Assembly (NCBI RefSeq): GCF_011065895.1
Contig: NZ_JAALCR010000002.1
Location: 310,001-374,000 of the forward strand
Reading direction: 5' to 3'
Source: Paludisphaera rhizosphaerae
Lineage (GTDB): Bacteria > Planctomycetota > Planctomycetia > Isosphaerales > Isosphaeraceae
Length of the DNA stretch: 64,000 bases
Within the stretch, counting starts at the first letter, position 1; the number at the start of each line of letters is the position of its first letter. The notes below the pieces were generated by a model that saw only the letters and a program-made list of their open reading frames with translations, was not told the DNA's origin and did not search any database. Positions 17,901 through 26,158 of the stretch are shown one piece after another. Made by a program: the position numbers and the translations under genes.

Positions 17901-18746
17901 AGGGCCCTGGCCCACGGCGTAGAGCGCATCGCCCGCGAAGTGGAGGCCCTGGCAGTTGGTGACGGCCGTTTCGATCACCACCGCCTTCTCAAAGACGCCG
18001 TCGTGATCCTCGTCGACGAGTCGGGCGATGGGACCACGCTCAACCGAGACGCAAGGCGCGCCGTCGGGGTCGAACGTGAAGGCGATCACGGAGCCCGTCA
18101 CCTTCGGACTGGCCGCCGTCTCAACCTTGAATCCTTCGGGGGTACGGAATCGATCCGCAGCGTCGCCGAGGCCGAGCGCGAGTCGTCCCCAGGGTTCGAC
18201 GCCGAACTCGCCGAGATCCACGGGGGCAGGCCAGCGGGAGTCGTCGAAGTCGAGTCCCTTCCAGGAGTCGTTGGGAGGAACGTCGGGGACGGCTCTCCAA
18301 GTCTGGTTGGTGTGGACGGGCGCTCCTTGCCCCAGCGGCAAAGCCCCGCCGGAGACGAGAAAGCCAGCGCGACCAGGCGCTTCGTTGGAAGCCCAGGCGG
18401 CCAGGACGTGTCGCCCCGCGCCGATCTGAACGTCGACCTTCTCAGGGTTCCGCCAGTCCTCTCCACCCGCGACCTTGCGGCCGTCCAGGAACAGCTCGAA
18501 AGCGTTGTCGGCGGCGGCGAAGAGCGAGAGACGCGACGGCTCCTTGACGACGAAGTTCTTGCGGAAATAGCAGCGTTCCGCGGGAATGCCGTGGGGATCG
18601 GCAAGCCCCGATCTCCAGATCCAGTGCGGCGCAGCGGCTTCCTGGCCTCGCACCGCCACCGCGGCGCTCGCGCCCAACAAACACGCGGCCGAGAGCATGA
18701 ACGCCCATGCGCCTCGCCCCCGGTGTAAACGTTCGTCCCACACCAT
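14916..18746 (-). CDS. PVC-type haem-binding CxxCH protein with beta-propeller and HEAT repeats
   Basis: A 1276-residue secreted or periplasmic protein typical of planctomycetes. A signal peptide is visible at about residues 10-32 (WAFMLSAACLLGASAAVA). It is followed by a glycosidase-type N-terminal sandwich (about 40-170), a sorbosone/glucose-dehydrogenase-like beta-propeller (about 180-560, with GPDGRLYYNSGNHSH and DWSQGRILAI), helical HEAT-like repeats (about 620-1100) and a C-terminal cytochrome c domain with CLDCHKFGEKGQGLGPDL near residue 1142. The family probably oxidises carbohydrate and passes electrons to the haem; the substrate is unknown. The start at 18746 is chosen because GGAGAG precedes it and the signal peptide then lies at the N-terminus; an upstream start at 18800 is possible. 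Confidence 0.88.
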   Translation of the reverse strand: MVWDERLHRGRGAWAFMLSAACLLGASAAVAVRGQEAAAPHWIWRSGLADPHGIPAERCYFRKNFVVKEPSRLSLFAAADNAFELFLDGRKVAGGEDWRNPEKVDVQIGAGRHVLAAWASNEAPGRAGFLVSGGALPLGQGAPVHTNQTWRAVPDVPPNDSWKGLDFDDSRWPAPVDLGEFGVEPWGRLALGLGDAADRFRTPEGFKVETAASPKVTGSVIAFTFDPDGAPCVSVERGPIARLVDEDHDGVFEKAVVIETAVTNCQGLHFAGDALYAVGQGPNEPGLHRLTDADKDGVFEKAELIRGVNGGMGEHGPHAVMIGPDGRLYYNSGNHSHLKPPIDPASPLNIAYEGELLPHMNDSRGHAAGILAPGGEIYRSDDMGKSWKRVVGGFRNQYDFAFNSQGELFTFDSDMEWDVGVPWYRPVRVNHCPIGGELGWRNGSADWPAYYFDSLPATIDLGRGSPTGVTFYQGSQFPAEYRDQFFICDWSQGRILAIALTKDGASYSGKAQEMVSGQPLNCTDIETGPDGCVYFTTGGRGTQGGLFRLKSTRAASPKSTPSDFLAAALEIDSPLSSYSSKQVAKLKAAHEGEWKTRLEAAARDASGRTSSAHRARALDLMEQHGPAPSESLLIALSTDADATVRGRAVSLLGYHATDASRQALTKALGDKDPFVQRHACESLMQQPGETIPAAALMPLLGGSDRFLRSAARTAIEHADPAKYRDALLAVDGTRSQLEAMLALVRGTKFDQAAQSDLFARQLSLLQQNLDSDLRLDLLRLIQLTYLLGPSKAEVSASREFRPRLLAMFSEKVDTPVNREVAKLLAFLDEPKAVPAILAHQEAVADTVSQIHDTYCLRTIKSGWDSASKKQFWKWFDRACTWDGGYSYLGFLDMMLRDWLPVVTPEERAELLAQGEAHPFPTRVLVREMDVEKDAAGVATLTGLYERLVQAKAKGPQADDLKGTILERLGRSSSESARVAIRSLMAADPGSRERLIRAMAERPSKEDLPTLAAALDSRDENTLRLLLRALQRIDGTPDGAEAPASLIRLARRAEPGLRGPIRQIANKWLGKPGTPDAGDYEKELAFWDRAYKAKHPNGPATTETMAAAAKSRDLADLVRNVLQADVMKNASPKRGTLVMERIRCLDCHKFGEKGQGLGPDLSTVNSRFQPADILDSIVTPSKVISDQYKPITVALSDGRILSGMPVVADGPTMVLLVPDGSKISIPKNEIEEQKPSTISVMPEGLLDPLSYQDIADLIALFESVPRVASPAQPTTKP

Positions 18747-18814
18747 GCGTCTCTCCAACTCGGGGACTGTGTCGAACCGATTCGACCGGGCGCACGACAA
18801 GCCCGGACCGCTCG

Positions 18815-19156
18815 TCAGGCCTTGGGTTTCCGCGAGGCCTTCTCTTCGAGGCCGCTGACGCCGAATCGACGGTGAAGTTCAGCCTCAACGTCGGACCAGT
18901 CGAGATCGCGATAGCCGAGCATCACCGCGGCATGGAACACGAGGTCGGCGACTTCCTTGACGAGGTGTTCGCGACCGGCGTCGCCGGGCTCGTCGCCCGC
19001 TTCGACGACCTCAGCGGCCTCTTCGATGATCTTGGCGCCAATCGCCGCAACGCCGCCGTTCATCAGCTTCGCCACGTAGGACGGTTTGGTGGACGTCTGA
19101 GCCTTACGCTCTTCGATCACCTTCATCAACGAGGCCATCACCGATGCTTCCGCCAT
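18815..19156 (-). CDS. hisE: Phosphoribosyl-ATP diphosphatase
   Basis: Second step of histidine biosynthesis: hydrolyses phosphoribosyl-ATP to phosphoribosyl-AMP. The 113-residue protein has the MazG-like helical fold motifs KIIEEAAEVVEA and HLVKEVADLVFHAAVML, which carry the metal-binding acidic residues. The ATG at 19156 is preferred because GGAAGG stands just upstream; a TTG two codons earlier would add two residues. It stands alone, with no other his genes nearby. Confidence 0.93.
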   Translation of the reverse strand: MAEASVMASLMKVIEERKAQTSTKPSYVAKLMNGGVAAIGAKIIEEAAEVVEAGDEPGDAGREHLVKEVADLVFHAAVMLGYRDLDWSDVEAELHRRFGVSGLEEKASRKPKA

Positions 19157-19417
19157 GTTCAACCTTCCTGCATCACCCCCGTGAGAACGAGGGCTCAGTG
19201 CGATCCCGACCGCCTGCGAGACAGGATAACAGGGAGGACGACGATTCCCACAAACTTTCTGGGTTTCGATTGCGACACGCTCGTAAAGACTTACGTCGTG
19301 GCGAAACGCCTCGGCGACCAGAGGTTTGGATGCGCCGGCGCGTCATCGTAGACTGTGGGGAAACCGCTCGCGGCTCGCCGGAGAAACCCGCGAGACACGC
19401 GCGAAGGGAGGCCAAGC

Positions 19418-19660
19418 ATGCACGACGAGGATCAGATACCGATCTGGCTGTTCATCGGTGGAATCCTGACGATCTACGGCCTCCTGATTCTGGGCGCAGG
19501 GCTCTATGCCTTGATCTCGCCTCCGCCCGCGGACGCCCGAGTCGCCCTGTTCGACCTTCATGCCGACGTTTGGTGGGGACTTCTGATGTCGGGAGTCGGG
19601 CTAGCCTACGTCGTTCGCTATCGGCCTCGAAAGCAGCACGCGACCAGAATGATGGATTGA
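19418..19660 (+). CDS. Small two-helix membrane protein, uncharacterised
   Basis: An 80-residue protein with two predicted transmembrane helices: WLFIGGILTIYGLLILGAGL at about residues 10-29, and GLLMSGVGLAYVVRY at about 53-67, ending in a basic tail. The ATG has a strong GGGAGG upstream. I do not recognise a family; small membrane proteins of this build are common in planctomycetes. The longer frame beginning at 19355 is less likely because it lacks a ribosome-binding site. Confidence 0.65.
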   Translation: MHDEDQIPIWLFIGGILTIYGLLILGAGLYALISPPPADARVALFDLHADVWWGLLMSGVGLAYVVRYRPRKQHATRMMD

Positions 19661-19933
19661 TGACGAGGTTGCCCGACCCAAGGTCGAATTGACACCAGGG
19701 TGGCTTGCACCTACGATGCCGGCCTTCAGGGCCCTTGGAAACAGGCGCCGACTGCGATCCTCGTGATTTTTTTGGCGCGCGGATGCGCGAGTCATCAGGA
19801 GATTACGAGTTACGAGAAGCCTCCGATCCGGATGCACCGTCAGCATCACGTGACTCATGAGCAATTATCGATCCGGAGCCTAGACTAGCTAAGGTGGAGA
19901 AGACGCGAAGACCGATAGAACGTGGAGTTGTGA

Positions 19934-21559
19934 GTGCGAGCTGATGGAGCTCACAAGGAAGCGAGCTTAGCTCGAGCCCTCAAGGAAGTGCCTTCTCGAA
20001 TGGCGAGCCCGACACTCAGCAAGCCAAGACCGCGACCGTCGACGCCCCTGAAAACGGCTCGGCGGGGACGCTCGAACGAGACCGCGGACGCGTCATGTCC
20101 ACGCGCCCGGGGACGTCGGATCGCTTCTAATGTCGCCTACCTGAGTCTTGCCGAGCTTTTCTGTCGGGCCTCGTCGGTTTTCGTGACGCTGGCCTTGATG
20201 AAAAGGTTGGGCGGCAGCGGTTACGGACGGGTCGAATTCGCCTTCAGCATCGTCTTCTGGCTCGTGCTCCTCGTTCGAGACAGCAGCGACGTCATGGTGG
20301 CGAGGGAGCTTTCTCGCCATCCCCGCCTCATCAAGCCGCTCGTCGACCACGTCCTGGCGTTCAAGTCGCTCCTGGCTCTGACGCTCTTCTCCGCCCTGTG
20401 GCTCGGCGGCTGGCTGACGCTGAAGGATCCCGCCGACGTCTCCATCCTGACGCTCTACGGGCTGCTCCTCTTCACCACCGCAATCGGGCTCGACTTCGTC
20501 TATCGAGGGACGGAGCGGATGGGGTTGCTGGCGGTTTCGCTGTGTCTTCGGACGATGTTCTACGGGGCGGGCGTGCTGGCGTTCGTCGGTGACGCGACGC
20601 GGATCACGTGGGTGCCGATGTTTCTTGCAGTCGGCGAGGCTGGCGGCATCGGGCTGATCTGGTTGAGCTACCTGCGTCGATATCGCATGCCTCGCCCGCG
20701 ATTCAGCCTGCGATTCATCACGATTCTCCTCCATCGCGGCAAAACCGTCTGTGCGATCCAGCTCTCCCAGGCGCTCATCATCGCCGCGGACGTGCTGGTC
20801 GTTGGGATGACGAGCGACTGGGGAGACGTCGGGCGTTATGGGGCCCAGTACCGAATCGTCACGGTGTTCCTGACGTTCGGCCTGATCGTTCAGCACGCGA
20901 CGTTCCCGACGCTCTCGCGCCTCTGGCGACACCACCCGGACGCCGGACGCGTGGCTCTCGACTCACTCGTCGAGGCCCTGCTGACGTTCATGATCCCGCT
21001 GGCCGTGGGCGTCACGATCCTCGCGGAGCCGCTCGTCGGCCTGCTGGGCTCATCCGACTATGATGGTGCGGGGTTGCTGCTGGCCGTCGGCATCTGGCGG
21101 GCGCCGCTGCTGACAATCGCGTTCTGCTATCAGACGACTCTCATCGCCCTGAACCGTGAGAGTGTGGGGGTCGGTTCGCTGGTTGCGGCGGCGATTGGGA
21201 TCGGGCCGCTGGTCTACCTCATGAGAAGCCAGTTTGGGCTCGTCGGAGCGACGGCGGCCGTGCTGCTGATCGGCCTGACTCTCGTGATCGCGGGCTATCA
21301 GAGCCTCGCTCGCGAGGGCAGACAGCCAGCCTGGCATCACCACCTGGGGAGACCGCTGCTGGCCTCCGCTGCGATGGTTCCCGTCTCGCTGTCGCTGGTC
21401 CGCTGGAACGTCGGTGCGGCGGTTGTCGGCGGAGCACTCACGTATCTAATCATGCTCGTCGCCACCGGCGGCCTGGCGCGGACCCGAAGCTGGCGAGCCG
21501 CGTTTCATCCCCATGACGCCGTAGTGACAACGGTTTCGGCCGACGACCCTCCCCTCTGA
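19934..21559 (+). CDS. Oligosaccharide flippase / Wzx-like polysaccharide export protein
   Basis: A 541-residue polytopic membrane protein of the MATE/MVF-like flippase group, which moves lipid-linked oligosaccharide repeat units across the inner membrane. About 12-14 hydrophobic segments are visible from residue 60 on, beginning NVAYLSLAELFCRASSVFVT, with FLTFGLIVQHATFPTLSRLW typical of the family. The first 60 residues are basic and low in complexity. The GTG at 19934 has GGAG upstream; an in-frame ATG at 20000 is an alternative. It is followed 35 bases later by a GT4 glycosyltransferase, consistent with one surface-polysaccharide locus. Confidence 0.87.
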   Translation: MRADGAHKEASLARALKEVPSRMASPTLSKPRPRPSTPLKTARRGRSNETADASCPRARGRRIASNVAYLSLAELFCRASSVFVTLALMKRLGGSGYGRVEFAFSIVFWLVLLVRDSSDVMVARELSRHPRLIKPLVDHVLAFKSLLALTLFSALWLGGWLTLKDPADVSILTLYGLLLFTTAIGLDFVYRGTERMGLLAVSLCLRTMFYGAGVLAFVGDATRITWVPMFLAVGEAGGIGLIWLSYLRRYRMPRPRFSLRFITILLHRGKTVCAIQLSQALIIAADVLVVGMTSDWGDVGRYGAQYRIVTVFLTFGLIVQHATFPTLSRLWRHHPDAGRVALDSLVEALLTFMIPLAVGVTILAEPLVGLLGSSDYDGAGLLLAVGIWRAPLLTIAFCYQTTLIALNRESVGVGSLVAAAIGIGPLVYLMRSQFGLVGATAAVLLIGLTLVIAGYQSLAREGRQPAWHHHLGRPLLASAAMVPVSLSLVRWNVGAAVVGGALTYLIMLVATGGLARTRSWRAAFHPHDAVVTTVSADDPPL

Positions 21560-21594
21560 TCCGACGACTGGGCTCGCGCGACAGGAGGTCGCCC

Positions 21595-22932
21595 TTGAAA
21601 TTCTGCATGATTACCACCTTCTTCGGGCCCCACAGTTTCGGCGGGGACGCCGCTTACGTCGATCGGCTCTGCCAGGCTCTTTGCCGTCGCGGTCACGCAG
21701 TCCACGTCTTCTACTGCGTCGACGCCTTCAACGCCGTCCGCGGCGAGCATCCGCTCCGCGCGTACACTCCGACTCCCGGCCTTCACCTGCACCCGCTCGA
21801 GAGCGGCTACGGCACGCTCTCACCGCTCGCGACGCAGGCGACCGGACGGCCGTTCTTCAAGTCTTCGGCGCTCCGGGAAGTGCTCGACGCCGACGACCTC
21901 GACGTCATCCACTTCCACAACATTTCGCTTGTCGGCGGCCCCGGCGTTCTCGGCCTCGGAGCCAACAAGTCGGCCGTGCGGATCATGACAGCGCATGAGC
22001 ACTGGCTGATCTGCCCGATGCACCTGCTCTGGAAGTACGACCGCAAGGCCTGCGACTCTGCTTCCTGCCTGAGATGCTCGATCGCCGGCAAGCGGCCTCC
22101 CCAGGCCTGGCGCTACACGGGGGCGATCCCTCGGGCGATGAGCAACCTCGACGCCCTGCTCTTTCCAAGCGCTCACGCGCTCCAGGAACACCGAAGCCGC
22201 GGCGCCGATCGTTGGGCGCCGCTCGTCCACCTCCCCTACTTTCTCCCCGATGACTGGTCCGGTGGGATCGAGGACGAGGAGCCGTCGCCGACGGAGCGGC
22301 CTTACCTCGCCGCTGCCGGCCGGCTCGTCGCGATGAAGGGCTTTCAGCGACTCATCCCGTTGATGAAGCATCTCCCCGAGGCCGACCTTCGGATCGCCGG
22401 CACGGGCCCTTTTGAGGCCAAGCTCAAGAAGCTGGCCGAGGGGCTGCCCAACGTTCGGTTCGAAGGGCTCCTCGGCGGCCGCGGGCTCGCGAGTCTCTTT
22501 CGAGGAGCACGGGCCGTCGTGGTGCCGTCGCTGTTCCCGGAGACGTTCGGATACGTCGTTCTGGAGGCCTTCGCGACCGCCACGCCCGTGATCGTACACG
22601 AAGGCGGCGGGGCCATCCGTGAGACCGGCGTGGAAAGCGGCGGCGGACTCGGATATCGCACCGACTCCGAGCTCCTCACCGCGATGCGCAGGATGGTCCA
22701 TGACGAGGACCTCCGAGCGGAAACGGCCTCGCGCGGCTTCTCACAGCGGATCGGTCCTTGGTCGGAGACCGAGCACGTTCACCGCTACTTCGAGCTGATC
22801 GCCGAGCTGCGGGAAAGCCGCCGCGCCGGGGTTCGGACTCGAACGGATGGGGCTCACAGCCACGTCGCGGTGGGCGATCTCAAGCGTAGCGTCTCCAGCC
22901 GATTCGAGAGCGCCGATCAAGAGGCACTCTAA
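21595..22932 (+). CDS. Glycosyltransferase family 4 protein
   Basis: A 445-residue GT-B glycosyltransferase. The N-terminal domain opens with MITTFFGPHSFGGDAAYVDR. A cysteine-bearing stretch (CDSASCLRCSIAGK, about residues 155-168) is seen in some GT4 proteins. The donor-binding domain has AAGRLVAMKGFQRL, IAGTGPFEAKL and the E-x7-E motif in PETFGYVVLEAFATATP. Translation starts at a TTG with an AGGAGG eight bases upstream, which decides the start. It directly follows the flippase gene. Confidence 0.9.
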   Translation: MKFCMITTFFGPHSFGGDAAYVDRLCQALCRRGHAVHVFYCVDAFNAVRGEHPLRAYTPTPGLHLHPLESGYGTLSPLATQATGRPFFKSSALREVLDADDLDVIHFHNISLVGGPGVLGLGANKSAVRIMTAHEHWLICPMHLLWKYDRKACDSASCLRCSIAGKRPPQAWRYTGAIPRAMSNLDALLFPSAHALQEHRSRGADRWAPLVHLPYFLPDDWSGGIEDEEPSPTERPYLAAAGRLVAMKGFQRLIPLMKHLPEADLRIAGTGPFEAKLKKLAEGLPNVRFEGLLGGRGLASLFRGARAVVVPSLFPETFGYVVLEAFATATPVIVHEGGGAIRETGVESGGGLGYRTDSELLTAMRRMVHDEDLRAETASRGFSQRIGPWSETEHVHRYFELIAELRESRRAGVRTRTDGAHSHVAVGDLKRSVSSRFESADQEAL

Positions 22933-23019
22933 GGTTGCAGGCGGGAGGCGGCCCGGCGACGGGCGGTTCGCGCCGCCCTGCACTCCCGTTCGCGGCCGGG
23001 CCCGTCGATAGCCAGGTCG

Positions 23020-24351
23020 TCAGCGCTGAGTTGAATCCCGGCGGGAGCGAGCGAGCATTTGTTCCAGGGGATCGGGCGTCCCTTCGGCGTTCTTGCGGAA
23101 CAGCCTTGCCGTGGGATCTTGCGCCCATCGATCAGCCGCGAGCCGAGGGAGCATGCGGTTGTAGAGCAGGGTCACCGATGATTTCGGGCGAGAGCCTCGA
23201 TGACGCTCGATCTCTTTGACGGCCTCGGCGAGCGGCCATCCCATGCTGGCGAACCGATACATACCGACCCAGGCCGGTGATCGGTCCATACTGGCGTGGC
23301 AATGCACCAGGACGGGCCAGTTGGCGGGATCGTCGGCCAGCGCCAGGGTCCTGGGAATGCTGTCGATGCCCGTCGGATCCTCGGGAGGCTGCGTATAACA
23401 GGCGATCCCGTTCTCGCGGGCGAACGCCTGTTCGTCGGGCCAATGCGGGCTGCCCTGACTGGTGAACTCAGGGAAGAGGTTGATGATCGTCTTGAACTGG
23501 TAACGGGGCTGGGCCAGCTTCAACCCAGCGTAGGTCGGCATCGCGCTAAGGTAGAGTCGACCCGGGATGATCTCCTTGAGCCTACCGATGGGACGCTGAT
23601 ACCAGAAGAGCCCCCGCCCCAGCACGTCCAGTCCGAGCGAAACGGCGATCAGCGCGACCGCGACGAACGCGCCTCGGCGTCTCACCGGGGCCTCGGGTGC
23701 GAGTCGCAGCATCGCCAGCGCCCAGGCGAGCACTCCCCACACGTAAACCCATCTGGGCCAGTACCCGAAGGGCTCACGATCGATCCAGGGCGTCTGACGG
23801 AGCACGATCAGCACCGCAGCGACGGCCATCAGAGCGAGGACGTTACGGCTCTTCGCCAGGGCGATGAGAGAACGAAATTCCCAGGGGCGCGCGGCCAGAC
23901 CCACGATCACGACCAAAGCAAGCGCGGAGAGCCCCAACGTTACGCGCTGAATTGAAGGCGCTCTGTCGTCGAAGATCGTCCGCCAGCCCAATCCATACCA
24001 GCCGTCGAGCAACGGGCCTGGAGTTGAGGCGTGCCAGAATGCCGTCAGAGAGAGAGCCAGCGCCGCATATCGTAGGCGGTTGCGAGGATCGCGAGCACAC
24101 CCCCAGGCCGACAGCACCAGGGCTGCGGAGGAGATGTAAACGGCCACGCAATCGATCGTGTCGCCAGCCTCAGCGAGTCGATACGCCGCCGGCGGGTATG
24201 TGTTGTAGGTCTGTCGTTCGACCCGTGGGAATTCCGGATCCACGTCGTGCTCATAGACGAGAATGGACCAAACCGCCGGGAGAGTGGCCAGAAGCAGGAA
24301 GATCCAGGGCCACATGCCCCGCCGGTCGGAATGCTCGATTGGCTCGGTCAA
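23020..24351 (-). CDS. Membrane protein with C-terminal dual-specificity/tyrosine phosphatase domain
   Basis: A 443-residue fusion. The first roughly 260 residues contain about seven hydrophobic helices, beginning MWPWIFLLLATLPAVWSIL. The remainder is a phosphatase domain of the cysteine type: it begins near GRLYLSAMPTYAGL and has a WPVLVHCHASMDRSPAW loop near residue 345-360, which is the HC-x5-R signature with catalytic Cys and Arg both present. The substrate could be phosphotyrosine proteins, phosphoinositide or a phospholipid. It lies 98 bases downstream of a kinase-like gene on the same strand, both next to the polysaccharide genes. Confidence 0.85.
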   Translation of the reverse strand: MTEPIEHSDRRGMWPWIFLLLATLPAVWSILVYEHDVDPEFPRVERQTYNTYPPAAYRLAEAGDTIDCVAVYISSAALVLSAWGCARDPRNRLRYAALALSLTAFWHASTPGPLLDGWYGLGWRTIFDDRAPSIQRVTLGLSALALVVIVGLAARPWEFRSLIALAKSRNVLALMAVAAVLIVLRQTPWIDREPFGYWPRWVYVWGVLAWALAMLRLAPEAPVRRRGAFVAVALIAVSLGLDVLGRGLFWYQRPIGRLKEIIPGRLYLSAMPTYAGLKLAQPRYQFKTIINLFPEFTSQGSPHWPDEQAFARENGIACYTQPPEDPTGIDSIPRTLALADDPANWPVLVHCHASMDRSPAWVGMYRFASMGWPLAEAVKEIERHRGSRPKSSVTLLYNRMLPRLAADRWAQDPTARLFRKNAEGTPDPLEQMLARSRRDSTQR

Positions 24352-24449
24352 GGGTCGACGCCCCTTCCATGGGTCCCGCCGCCGGCCGAGCAGAAGTGCG
24401 CGGAGCGGACGAGCGGCATCGCCCGATGATCGCGATCATGAGAATTTCG

Positions 24450-25346
24450 TCAAGCCGCTCGTCGTTCAGAAGCCGTCGTATCGCGCAGAGCATGTTCGGC
24501 GAATTGTTCGGATTCGACGCGTCCCCGTCCGGTTCGCACCCCCAGTCGAACGAGCAAGCGCCGACGCAACTCGCGAACGGGTCGAGCGATGAATCGGTGG
24601 GCCTTGATCCACCAGGGTCTGCGAGCGGCGATCAACGTCTCGCCGAAGCCGCACTGATCCGGGCGGCAGCGAGCCCAGTGCTTGTTGAGGTGGTAGACGT
24701 CGCTTCCCATCAGAATGGAGAAGATCGGCTTGAGCGGCAGCCATCGCGGCCAGTCGACGCTGATCTGGAAGTCGAAGAGGCAGGGGCGGCCCTGAGCGTC
24801 CACCAGGACGTTTTCGCGCTTGTGGAGATCAACGTAGACGATCCGTCGATCGTGCATGGTCTGCAGGAGAGAGCGAAGCGTTGGGAAGAAGTCGTCTCCC
24901 ACGGTTTCACGATCTCCGAGAGGGTGTCCCTCGAAGTACTCTCGCGCGACGCCGTTCCGCTGCAAAACGCCGTTCTGAACGACGGGTCCCGCCTGCGGCG
25001 GAATTCCAGGAATGCCCGCCAGCTTGCGCAGGATGCGCGACTCGCGACGAGCCGTTCCCAACCCCACCCAGAAGAGGGGCACGCCGAAGGCGGACGACTT
25101 GCGATGAAGCTTGACGACTCTCCGTTGACCGGCAGGCCCCTCGTAGAGGGCCGTCGCTGCCCAGGAGTCGTGCTTGAAAAGCTCGACGAGCCGATGGGGC
25201 TCGCCGCCGACCTCCAGCGTGTCGGGGGGAGCGTCGTTTCCGAGAGCCCGCAGCCAACGGGGTCTGGGACGACTCGGCTCGTTGCGATCAATCCGTCCGG
25301 GTTTCGTCCTTGACATGCCGGCTGGCTTCCTCATCGCATCTTTCAT
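24450..25346 (-). CDS. Protein-kinase-fold protein, lipopolysaccharide-kinase-like
   Basis: A 298-residue protein with the kinase-fold catalytic elements: a lysine in RRVVKLHRKS (beta-3 type), YVDLHKRENVLVD in place of the HRD loop, and LFDFQIS in place of DFG. This pattern is closest to the WaaP/Kdo-kinase and RIO-like group that phosphorylates sugars of lipopolysaccharide or small substrates. The start at 25346 (MKDAMRKP) is my choice; the frame stays open to 25514, but the extra 56 residues look non-coding. It is upstream of, and probably co-transcribed with, the membrane phosphatase. Confidence 0.75.
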   Translation of the reverse strand: MKDAMRKPAGMSRTKPGRIDRNEPSRPRPRWLRALGNDAPPDTLEVGGEPHRLVELFKHDSWAATALYEGPAGQRRVVKLHRKSSAFGVPLFWVGLGTARRESRILRKLAGIPGIPPQAGPVVQNGVLQRNGVAREYFEGHPLGDRETVGDDFFPTLRSLLQTMHDRRIVYVDLHKRENVLVDAQGRPCLFDFQISVDWPRWLPLKPIFSILMGSDVYHLNKHWARCRPDQCGFGETLIAARRPWWIKAHRFIARPVRELRRRLLVRLGVRTGRGRVESEQFAEHALRDTTASERRAA

Positions 25347-25496
25347 GCACGTCGAACCACGAACCACGCAAAGAGTTCTTCGGCTCGGAGGGAGGATTCC
25401 GTTAGCATCCCTGCTCGAAATCTCCCGATGATCGCTTTCATCGCTCAAATCCGAGTTTTCAGCAAGAGCGACAATCAAGAGTCGGGCCGCGCGCAT

Positions 25497-25523
25497 AAAA
25501 ACCGCCGGGGACATTCCCGGCGG
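25497..25523 (-). terminator. Rho-independent terminator after the small lipoprotein gene
   Basis: An 8-bp GC stem, CCGCCGGG paired with CCCGGCGG at 25502-25523 with a six-base loop, is followed on the minus strand by TTTTT. It lies 38 bases past the lipoprotein stop codon. Confidence 0.8.
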
Positions 25524-25560
25524 CTGGAGATCTCGATCTGGTTGATACGGTGTCCAGCGA

Positions 25561-25770
25561 TCAAGGAGTCGCCGGCTTCTCGGCTGGGGCGACGACGGGA
25601 GGATTCTCGCCGGTCGTCTTCACCGTATCCTTGTGTTCGATCTCCGTGGTCCCACCAGGACCTTTGATCTCTTCGTGCTGGGTCACGGAAGAGGTTTCGC
25701 CACAGCCGACTGCAAACAACGAGGCCGTCAGCAGGCCGGCGGAAGCGAGGTAAGTGAGCGACTTCTTCAT
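25561..25770 (-). CDS. Small secreted lipoprotein
   Basis: A 69-residue protein with a signal peptide (MKKSLTYLASAGLLTASLF) and lipobox AVGC, so Cys23 would be lipidated. The mature part is short, charged and Pro-rich (VVAPAEKPATP at the end) with no known domain. Ribosome-binding site GAGGAAG stands before the ATG and a good terminator follows, so this is a single-gene transcript. Small lipoproteins of this kind are common and mostly uncharacterised in planctomycetes. Confidence 0.8.
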   Translation of the reverse strand: MKKSLTYLASAGLLTASLFAVGCGETSSVTQHEEIKGPGGTTEIEHKDTVKTTGENPPVVAPAEKPATP

Positions 25771-26158
25771 GGGATTCTTCCTCGTGCTTGGACTTATTGA
25801 AAGGGACAGCAACCATCGACCTCGAAAGAAGGCGTTACGACGGCCGCTGATTGTCGTTAGGGTAGAAAGCAATCGACATGCCCATGTGCGTCGATCTACG
25901 GTGGAATTCCTTCGTTCCTCACGGCCTGAGATCGCCAGCGACGACGCTCGCCTGGTCGGTGAGGCAACGAATTGCACCTACGAAGGCGCCGTCGTTCCCC
26001 ACCGCGCCGACCTTTGAATGGAATCGAGGGATGTGACGTATGGCGGAGGCGCAGTCAGGTGGCTTAGACTCGATGTTTCGAGACGACAGCGGGGGTCGGC
26101 TCGCGCGACGGTTGGGCCGATTCGCATGCGTCCCCCGGTCGCGAGGGCTCGGGGAACT
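25771..26158. other. Divergent intergenic region
   Basis: About 390 bases between the lipoprotein gene (minus) and the DHH gene (plus). The frames that run into it lengthen either neighbour upstream but show no conserved sequence. It should hold both promoters; I cannot single out either. Confidence 0.4.

Noticed and set aside
17454-18728. 424-codon open frame on the plus strand
   Set aside because: It lies wholly opposite the PVC cytochrome-like gene and shows no family signature.
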